From Acidobacteriota bacterium (GTDB taxonomy: Bacteria; Acidobacteriota; Terriglobia; Terriglobales; Acidobacteriaceae): a stretch of DNA of 5,451 nt. Below the pieces are notes generated by a model that had not been told where the DNA came from, searched no databases, and worked only from the letters and a program-made list of their open reading frames with translations. This document shows positions 1 to 5,451 of this stretch, piece by piece; positions within the stretch are counted from its first letter, which is position 1; each line of letters opens with the position of its first letter. A program made the position numbers and the translations under genes. Location of the stretch: the NCBI GenBank assembly GCA_021781255.1, contig JAJXXG010000230.1, positions 1-5,451 on the forward strand, in the 5' to 3' direction.

Positions 1-1024
1 CAATCATTTCAGCGGCGCTGGCGGTGTGGCGATCAACGAGCAACGCGATGCGACCGTGAAAGGGCTTAGAGCCTAATCCTTCGGTTTCCAACACGATCGG
101 CTTCTTCGCCATCATCGCAGGCACAAAGCGCAAGCCAAGCAGCCATAGCTTCTTAGCGTTCTGCGGAATTCGAGAGAATCGTGGGAAGACAAGTTTGTCG
201 GCCTCCGGATTGCCTTTATACCGCCGTTGCTCGATGGAGAATCCTACAGGAATGCTCTGTGGCGTCAGCAGACTCATCACGCGCAGTGCGCCGATTCCAC
301 CGCCAGTGTTCCCGCGAAGGTCGATGATCAGTTTCTGGATGTTTCCGAGTTTCTCTACCGCTTCCGAAATGCGATTGGCGACGACAACACCAATCATGCC
401 GGGAAACATCGCTATCTTCAGGTGGCCCACGTCGTCGTTCAGGCGACGCGACTCCACCAGAGTTGGCTCAATGAAGTGCAGCTTTTTCCCCTTTGGGTGG
501 GCCACATTGACCGATACATTTCGTGGCGTATTGTCATTGGAGATGATCTCGACGTTGGTCTCTTCTCCCATTGGAAAGACTGGATGCTCAGGAGGAACAA
601 TCTCCCCATCACCGACGCGGAGCAAGATGTTTCCGGGTTCAATACCGGCGATGGCGGCGGCGCCACCGGAGTGGACATCCTGAAAAATCCAGCGTTTCCC
701 ATACGGAGTCTCGTCCGCAAGGTACGTTGTGCTGAGCGCCGCGCGGGCCGACGCCCGGCGTGCAGTCCGGTGAAAGAATCCAAGGTGCGACGTGTGTAAC
801 TCCGCCAGCAGGTCGCTCATGGCCTGTTCAAACGCACCCGCGTCGGCGGCGGATTCGATGATCGGTCTGTGTCGGTGCACCGCCGCCTGCCATTCCGCAT
901 TCAGCTTTTCGGGCGCATAGAACCGCTTGCGCAGCGCGGCGAGCGCGTTTTCAAGAATGGCGTGCTGGTCCGTTTCCGAGAGTTGGATCGGTGAAACCGG
1001 CACCGGAACTGCGGCGGTTGTCAT
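1..1024 (-). CDS. S41 family (tricorn-like) serine peptidase with PDZ-like domain, C-terminus cut by window edge
   Basis: Translating the minus strand from the ATG at 1024 gives 341 residues without a stop, running off the left edge. Domains seen: a helical N-terminal part (about 15-75); the segment LAELHTSH (73-80), which resembles the tricorn Ser-His active-site segment (here S79-H80); a PDZ-like domain (about 105-170, with FQDVHSGG and AGIEPGNILLRVGDG); and the S41 core strand IDLRGNTGGG (234-243). HTASAAEM (333-340) places the nucleophile at S336, codon 17-19. In tricorn, Ser, His, Ser and Glu form the active site; the Glu and oxyanion region would lie past the edge. No signal peptide or membrane segment is visible in the N-terminus (MTTAAVPVPVSP), so the enzyme is probably cytoplasmic, unlike most periplasmic S41A CtpA-type processing proteases. 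The start is fixed by a strong Shine-Dalgarno and by the ATGA overlap with the upstream CHAT gene. Family assignment is confident; the substrate is unknown. Confidence 0.9.
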   Translation of the reverse strand, partial: MTTAAVPVPVSPIQLSETDQHAILENALAALRKRFYAPEKLNAEWQAAVHRHRPIIESAADAGAFEQAMSDLLAELHTSHLGFFHRTARRASARAALSTTYLADETPYGKRWIFQDVHSGGAAAIAGIEPGNILLRVGDGEIVPPEHPVFPMGEETNVEIISNDNTPRNVSVNVAHPKGKKLHFIEPTLVESRRLNDDVGHLKIAMFPGMIGVVVANRISEAVEKLGNIQKLIIDLRGNTGGGIGALRVMSLLTPQSIPVGFSIEQRRYKGNPEADKLVFPRFSRIPQNAKKLWLLGLRFVPAMMAKKPIVLETEGLGSKPFHGRIALLVDRHTASAAEMI

Positions 1025-3657
1025 CGGCTGCTCCTTTGCAAGAGGTGGTCGGCAGTCTGGCCGAAGACGCTATCGCCGGGCTCGCCATCCAGCTCAAACC
1101 CGGCCCAGTAGTATGGCGGCTCGCCAGACTTCAGCATGTCGATCTGGGCATGGCGCAGAGCAGCGGCCTTGGATGCGCCTTGCCCGAGTTGCCCATAGAA
1201 GTCGATCATCAGTTTCGCCGTGGCCTGGTCGTCGATTGCCCACAGCGTGGAGACGACACTTTGCGCCCCAGCTTCAATGAAGGCGTTCACAATATCGGCG
1301 ACTCCTTCTTCGCCAACCGGCCCAACGCCGGTATCACAGGCTGAGAGCGTGACGAGGCCGGCATTGAGATGAAGTTGCCGTATCTCTCTCACCTGTAGAA
1401 GGCCGTCGTCGATGGGCGGATTCTCAGGCGCAAAGACGAGCGCGGACCTGTCCGGGAACTCGGAATCTGCATACCCATGCAGTGCGAGATGAATCACCTC
1501 ATATTGATCGAGAGGCAATCTCTTAAAGTCCGTCTCCGTTGCATTTCTGCCCAATAGGATAGTGCGTGGCCGCGGCAGATTGGTGGCAACTGTCTCCACC
1601 TCGTAGCGACTTTCAGGGAGAGCAACCAATTCACTCCGGCTGACGCCGGACATCGCCCGCCTGATCGTGGCAAGGAGCGTCATTGACGGAGCTTTCGATG
1701 TCCATGCTGCGACGCCGAGGAAGGACTGATCCGTGTGCGTAGGGAGAATCGCCCTGTGCCGCAAAAGGTCAAGTACGGTCCCAGATGGAGCGACGCTCAC
1801 AGTATGCGACGCGATAATGTACTGGCCCCCATCCGCAATCGCGCCGAAGGGCAGCAGGTTCAACTCGCCGTCGGGAACCACGATGACATCAGTTTTCGTT
1901 CGATATTCCGGTATCGCGGCCAACAGGCTATTGAAGAGTTTCTGCGCCAGCGGCAAGTCGGCTTTGTGACCCATCAGCTTCGCACGGTACCGTGAAGCGT
2001 CCTTGTTCAACACGCTCTTTGGCGGCAAGGTATAGCAGTGAGCACCCGTTCTGGTAACGGCCAGTGCGTACGAGTGCGGTTCCGCGAGCACATATTCGAC
2101 GAATAGCTCGGAAGGGCGAAGATCCTGTTCTAGTCGGCCAAGTGCTACTGGATCGGGAGGTCTGTCGATGTCAGTGTCATCCGTGCCGAGTTGCTGTTCC
2201 GTCGTGTAAATTGAGTTGAGAATTCGGCCTCTGGCGGCAGGGTTGTCCGTATCCAGAAGACGGACATTGAGACTTGTCAGCCGCAACTCAGCGGGACTCG
2301 GCGCGTGAGGTGGGATGACGGCATGATGCGAGAGCGCCTGCGCTTCAATGCGTCCACGCGCTCGCTCGATCACGCGGAACGCATCGGCCAGCTTTCCCTG
2401 GCCGCTCAGCGAAGCAAAATATCCGGCGTATACAACGCTCAAATCATTCAAGAGCTGGCGTTCAAGCATCGGCGTGGGGACTCTGCTCAGCAGCGCGTCG
2501 AGCAAATCCGCGCTCTTTTCGTACAGGTCATTGGATGCTTGTATTCTGCCGAGGCGAGCCAGAATCTCAGCTTTGATGGCGAGATTCCGTGGCACGAAAT
2601 ACATCTCGTCAGGAATCTGCTTGTTCGCATGGATGGCCTCGTCGATCGCGCCCAGGGCCGGGTTCAACATTCCCTGATGCAGGTAAGCCTTGGCTAAGAG
2701 TCCATCTGATTCACTCATGCCGCGCCAGTAGGAAAGCTGCTTCGCATATTGGATCGCCTTCTGATAGTCGCTGATCGCCTTATCCCACTCGTTCATCTGC
2801 TGATAGACCAGCGCCCTTGCCCGGTAGAGATCGTAGAGATGCGCTGTCAGATGATATGCAGAGACTCTGCGCATTTCCTCGTCGGCGAGTTCAAGCGCCT
2901 CTTTGTCGCGCCCCAACCCGCTCAAGGCACCGATCTTGGCCGTAATGGCGATAGTCGGATATGCCACATGGGGAGTCTTTGCCGCTACCTTGATGGCTTC
3001 GTTCAGCGGGCCCAGAGCCTCTTTGTATTTGTGGAGCGCCACCAAGCCGGTTCCGTACATGCTTGCGTAGCGGATTTGCGCGGCTGGGTCGGTAAACTTG
3101 GCGACCGTCCATGCACGGACGACATCCTTCTTTGCTGTCGCAATATCGCCAAGCAAAAAGGCTGCAATCCCTTGTTCGCCGACAGCGCGTGAGGCAAGCA
3201 AATAATGGTGATGGGCGAGAGCCAGCGTCTCCACTTCTGTCCACGTTTTCTGCGCCATGCCTGCGTCGTAGTTCGTTTCGAGCATTCCCAGAATCGTGAG
3301 AATTCGCAGGCGCGTCTCAGGGGCGTGAGCGGCAGGCAACGTCAAATCCTGACGTAAAACAGCAATCTGTTTGGGAATCGTGGTTGACGATTCACTCTTT
3401 GCGGGCATTTCGCTGACTTGTGCGTAAAGTGCTTTGGACGAATCGCCCTCGGAACGAAAGGCAACTTCAGCTCGGCGATAATAAGGCTCGGCCTGAATCC
3501 AAGCGTTCAACCATGACAGATCATCGGCTTGCTTCAGCAGCGCTTCTGGAGCATTAGGATTGCGCCGCCGGAAGACTTGATACCCGACAATGCTCAGCAG
3601 GGCAGCCAAAAGCAAACCGGCGACAATGCGAAGGCTGGGGGGAATGGCGATTCGCAT
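1021..3657 (-). CDS. Membrane-anchored TPR-CHAT protein (caspase/separase-like cysteine protease)
   Basis: This complete 878-residue protein has a hydrophobic segment at about 11-28 (IVAGLLLAALLSIVGYQV) followed directly by FRRR, which fits an uncleaved membrane anchor. Residues about 115-445 are helical TPR-like repeats; the clearest are near 197-227, 275-306, 315-345 and 355-390. A CHAT domain spans about 510-868. It carries the catalytic histidine in HLALHGYAD (H727, codon 1477-1479) and the catalytic cysteine in LSACDTGVG (C774, codon 1336-1338). The conserved tail elements VVSTLWAIDD and PPYYWAGF are also present, so the protease fold looks intact. CHAT proteases of clan CD cut partner proteins once triggered; the TPR region usually senses or binds the trigger. 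The start is bounded by an in-frame TAA 12 bases upstream, and only a weak Shine-Dalgarno is visible. The gene lies 58 bases after hsdR and overlaps the S41 gene by four bases. Trigger and substrate are unknown; the S41 enzyme is the obvious candidate partner. Confidence 0.93.
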   Translation of the reverse strand: MRIAIPPSLRIVAGLLLAALLSIVGYQVFRRRNPNAPEALLKQADDLSWLNAWIQAEPYYRRAEVAFRSEGDSSKALYAQVSEMPAKSESSTTIPKQIAVLRQDLTLPAAHAPETRLRILTILGMLETNYDAGMAQKTWTEVETLALAHHHYLLASRAVGEQGIAAFLLGDIATAKKDVVRAWTVAKFTDPAAQIRYASMYGTGLVALHKYKEALGPLNEAIKVAAKTPHVAYPTIAITAKIGALSGLGRDKEALELADEEMRRVSAYHLTAHLYDLYRARALVYQQMNEWDKAISDYQKAIQYAKQLSYWRGMSESDGLLAKAYLHQGMLNPALGAIDEAIHANKQIPDEMYFVPRNLAIKAEILARLGRIQASNDLYEKSADLLDALLSRVPTPMLERQLLNDLSVVYAGYFASLSGQGKLADAFRVIERARGRIEAQALSHHAVIPPHAPSPAELRLTSLNVRLLDTDNPAARGRILNSIYTTEQQLGTDDTDIDRPPDPVALGRLEQDLRPSELFVEYVLAEPHSYALAVTRTGAHCYTLPPKSVLNKDASRYRAKLMGHKADLPLAQKLFNSLLAAIPEYRTKTDVIVVPDGELNLLPFGAIADGGQYIIASHTVSVAPSGTVLDLLRHRAILPTHTDQSFLGVAAWTSKAPSMTLLATIRRAMSGVSRSELVALPESRYEVETVATNLPRPRTILLGRNATETDFKRLPLDQYEVIHLALHGYADSEFPDRSALVFAPENPPIDDGLLQVREIRQLHLNAGLVTLSACDTGVGPVGEEGVADIVNAFIEAGAQSVVSTLWAIDDQATAKLMIDFYGQLGQGASKAAALRHAQIDMLKSGEPPYYWAGFELDGEPGDSVFGQTADHLLQRSSR
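1031..1037 (-). promoter_or_regulatory. Ribosome binding site of the S41 peptidase gene, inside the CHAT gene
   Basis: The minus strand reads AAAGGAG, followed by six bases (CAGCCG) and then the ATG at 1024. This is a near-consensus Shine-Dalgarno at good spacing, located in the last codons of the CHAT reading frame. The junction ATGA (1024-1021) joins the S41 start to the CHAT stop TGA. Together they indicate translational coupling of the two proteases and decide the S41 start codon. Confidence 0.85.
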
Positions 3658-3671
3658 GGCACCCGCTTACA

Positions 3672-3688
3672 TGGCATCAATAATGCCA
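3672..3688 (-). other. Perfect 6-bp hairpin in the hsdR-CHAT intergenic gap
   Basis: The minus strand reads TGGCAT-TATTG-ATGCCA, a perfect six-base inverted repeat with a five-base loop. No run of T follows it (next bases are TGTAAGCGGG), and the stem is short, so it does not look like an intrinsic terminator. An ATG-TAA two-codon frame starts on its last base (3672-3667), in frame with the CHAT start 15 bases downstream. It may affect initiation of CHAT translation or mRNA processing, or may be chance. The rest of the 58-base gap holds no recognisable promoter. Confidence 0.4.
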
Positions 3689-3715
3689 GAAGAGGGGAAC
3701 AGGTTCAAATGGACA

Positions 3716-5451
3716 CTATATTTGCGGGTCCGCTGTGGGTACACCTTCCGGCGGCTGAGCACGGACTTCGTCATAAACCTGTCTACGCATCCAATCGGCG
3801 ACTACACGCTGGAAGTCCTTATCGTTCATGTAGCGAGCGAATATCTCTTGGTTTTGGTCCATGCGATCAATGAACTTGTCTTCGAGCGCCTTGTCAAAGA
3901 CATATCCGAAATTTTCCAGCGAATTGACCATTGCGGCCTGCTGGATCGCGGTGTCGGATATTGCCTCCTCTCTAATTTGCTCGAAGAACAATTGGTCTGC
4001 CGGTTTGAAATCAGTTCCGAAGCGCTCGTTGACGACATCGATCAATCGAGAGAGCTCGACCTGTTCATGCCGGTCTTTGCCCGTGCCGACCGCCGTAGGC
4101 GCGGGAACGGTCCCCCTCTCGCCAGCCGCAAGGGCAATGGAACCATCGCTCGTCTGCTGCAAACGATAAAAACGAAGCGCAACCTCGTCGTCGAGCACGA
4201 CTGCGGGTCCTATGCCGCGTTTGGGCAGCCGTGGCACAAGCAATCGAACGAATGCGTACAGCTTTTCAAGATCAGCGTCTTGAAAAGGAATGATCTGCGA
4301 CATGAACGAGTAAAGGTTCCGGAAAGCAACCAGGTTGCTGCGGAACTGTTCCTGCTTCTCTTCGCTTAGTGCCCGGAATCGCTCTACTGGGCCGTTCAGG
4401 ATGCGATGCATTGCTGCATGATCGGTCTGGGATTGGAATTGCTTGGGCCTGAAGAACACCTTCGCGAACTCTTCCACTTCGTTTGCCCAGTACACCTGGT
4501 CCTCGGCCAGGCTGTGCTGAAGTCCGTAAAGCTGCTGCACATCGACCTGTTGATCGATTGCCGGAATTTCATAGTAGGGCTTGAACGCCTCTCTGATGTC
4601 CTCGGCCTCATTCACGAAGTCAAGGATGAACGTGTCCTCTTTGCCGGAGTGGGTTCGATTCAGGCGGGATAGCGTCTGTACCGCCTGCACGCCGTCTAAT
4701 CGCTTGTCCACATACATCGTGTGCAGGAGTGGCTGGTCGAAACCCGTCTGGTATTTCTCCGCCACGATCAGAACCTGGTACAAATCCTTCTCGAACTCCT
4801 TCGGCAACTGGCTTTCACGAATCCCGTTGTTCATCGCTACTTCGGTATACTCGTCGCCCGTGTCGAGTGCCACGGTTCCGGAAAATGCAACCAGCGTCTT
4901 GATGTCGTGGTAGCCCTTCTCTGCGAGATACTTGTCGAATTCCTGTTTGTAGCGGACGGCGTGCTCGCGAGAGCCAGTGACGACCATTGCCTTTGCGCGG
5001 CCACCGATCTTCGCCTTGGTGAAAGTGCGGAAGTGCTCAATCATCACTTCCGTCTTCTGCGCCAAGTTGTATGGGTGAAAACTGACGAAGCGCGCCAGAG
5101 CGCGGGCGGCTTTCTTCTTGTCCAGCTTTGGATCGTCCTCAATGGATTTAATCAGCCGGAAGTACGTCTTGTAGGTCGTGTAGTAGCGCAGGACATCGAG
5201 AATGAATTTCTCCTCGATGGCCTGCCGCATGGAGTAGACGTGAAATGGTTGCGGTTTGCCGTTCTCGTCCTTGCGGCCAAAGGTCTCCAGCGTTTTGTAC
5301 TTCGGTGTGGCGGTAAAAGCGAAGAAACTCAGGTTCGGTTGGCGGCCCCGCTTCACCATTGCCTTGACGATTTCTTCCTCGTAATCGGCGAGCCCTCTTT
5401 CCTCCGCCTCCTGCTTGGCCTTCTCTTTCAGCGCATTCCCCGCCAGCGCGC
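3716..5451 (-). CDS. hsdR: Type I restriction enzyme R subunit, C-terminal part (N-terminus beyond window)
   Basis: The open frame continues through the right edge; 577 residues are visible, ending in a TAG at 3718-3716. HsdR is the ATP-driven translocase and endonuclease of type I restriction-modification complexes (with HsdM and HsdS), acting on unmodified foreign DNA in the cytoplasm. Visible in order: helicase motif III in FFAFTATPK (residues 42-50 of the visible part); a motif IV-like strand, AMVVTGSREHAVRY (about 154-167); motif V, VAEKYQTGFDQP (229-240); motif VI, QTLSRLNRTHSGK (258-270), with its arginine fingers; then the helical C-terminal region typical of HsdR, including LSRLIDVVNERFGTDF (466-481), which binds the methylase core. 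The nuclease domain and helicase motifs I and II (Walker A and DEAD-type) must lie upstream, outside the window; HsdR proteins are usually near 1000 residues, so roughly 400 or more are missing. The visible portion is intact. hsdM and hsdS are not in the window and would be expected further upstream. Confidence 0.95.
   Translation of the reverse strand, partial: ALAGNALKEKAKQEAEERGLADYEEEIVKAMVKRGRQPNLSFFAFTATPKYKTLETFGRKDENGKPQPFHVYSMRQAIEEKFILDVLRYYTTYKTYFRLIKSIEDDPKLDKKKAARALARFVSFHPYNLAQKTEVMIEHFRTFTKAKIGGRAKAMVVTGSREHAVRYKQEFDKYLAEKGYHDIKTLVAFSGTVALDTGDEYTEVAMNNGIRESQLPKEFEKDLYQVLIVAEKYQTGFDQPLLHTMYVDKRLDGVQAVQTLSRLNRTHSGKEDTFILDFVNEAEDIREAFKPYYEIPAIDQQVDVQQLYGLQHSLAEDQVYWANEVEEFAKVFFRPKQFQSQTDHAAMHRILNGPVERFRALSEEKQEQFRSNLVAFRNLYSFMSQIIPFQDADLEKLYAFVRLLVPRLPKRGIGPAVVLDDEVALRFYRLQQTSDGSIALAAGERGTVPAPTAVGTGKDRHEQVELSRLIDVVNERFGTDFKPADQLFFEQIREEAISDTAIQQAAMVNSLENFGYVFDKALEDKFIDRMDQNQEIFARYMNDKDFQRVVADWMRRQVYDEVRAQPPEGVPTADPQI

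Noticed and set aside
744..757. GC-rich inverted repeat CGGGC-CGAC-GCCCG
   Set aside because: It is a five-base stem inside the S41 coding frame, in an Arg/Ala-rich stretch (residues 86-97), and has no T run; best explained by codon composition.
227..799. Plus-strand open frames of 162 and 190 codons at 195-799
   Set aside because: They lie antisense to the S41 gene, whose translation shows clear S41 and PDZ-like motifs; the plus-strand products show no recognisable motif.
1021..3657. Csx29-like component of a type III-E CRISPR system
   Set aside because: The TPR-CHAT architecture is similar, but no gRAMP/Cas7-11 gene, CRISPR array or other cas gene is present in the window, and this protein has a membrane anchor.
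3590..4369. Plus-strand open frame of 259 codons antisense to the end of hsdR
   Set aside because: The minus-strand frame is a recognisable HsdR C-terminal region; the antisense product has no family features and is a shadow of a GC-rich coding sequence.
5357..5359. ATG at 5359 as the start of hsdR
   Set aside because: The frame stays open for 30 more codons to the window edge, and the sequence begins in the middle of the helicase region, so this is an internal methionine of a gene that starts outside the window.

Overview
The window holds three co-directional protein genes, all on the minus strand and packed almost without gaps. In order of transcription (right to left) they are the C-terminal half of a type I restriction-modification HsdR subunit (runs off the right edge), a complete 878-residue membrane-anchored TPR-CHAT protein (caspase/separase-like protease), and a tricorn-like S41 serine peptidase with a PDZ-like domain (runs off the left edge). 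No plus-strand gene, RNA gene, CRISPR array, insertion sequence or long repeat is supported.

Layout. Positions 5451-3716 encode the second helicase lobe and helical C-terminal region of HsdR. A 58-base gap follows (3715-3658). It contains a perfect 6-bp hairpin and a two-codon ATG-TAA, but nothing that resembles an intrinsic terminator. Positions 3657-1021 encode the TPR-CHAT protein, whose His-Cys dyad is intact. Its stop codon overlaps the start of the S41 peptidase gene in an ATGA junction at 1021-1024, with a strong Shine-Dalgarno inside the end of the CHAT gene. The S41 gene fills 1024-1 and is cut just after its serine nucleophile.

Organism. Base composition looks moderately GC-rich (mid-50s percent by eye, not computed). 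Long TPR-CHAT proteins and PDZ-containing S41 peptidases in this style are common in soil and environmental bacteria such as Acidobacteriota, but that assignment is a guess and nothing in the window fixes the phylum.

How the genes may work together. The CHAT and S41 genes are almost certainly translated together, so a two-protease module is the best-supported functional unit. The short gap and lack of a terminator make co-transcription with hsdR plausible, which would place the protease pair as an accessory of a type I R-M defence locus. That link is inference: the pair may simply lie beside hsdR in a defence or accessory island. No published system of this exact composition is known to me.
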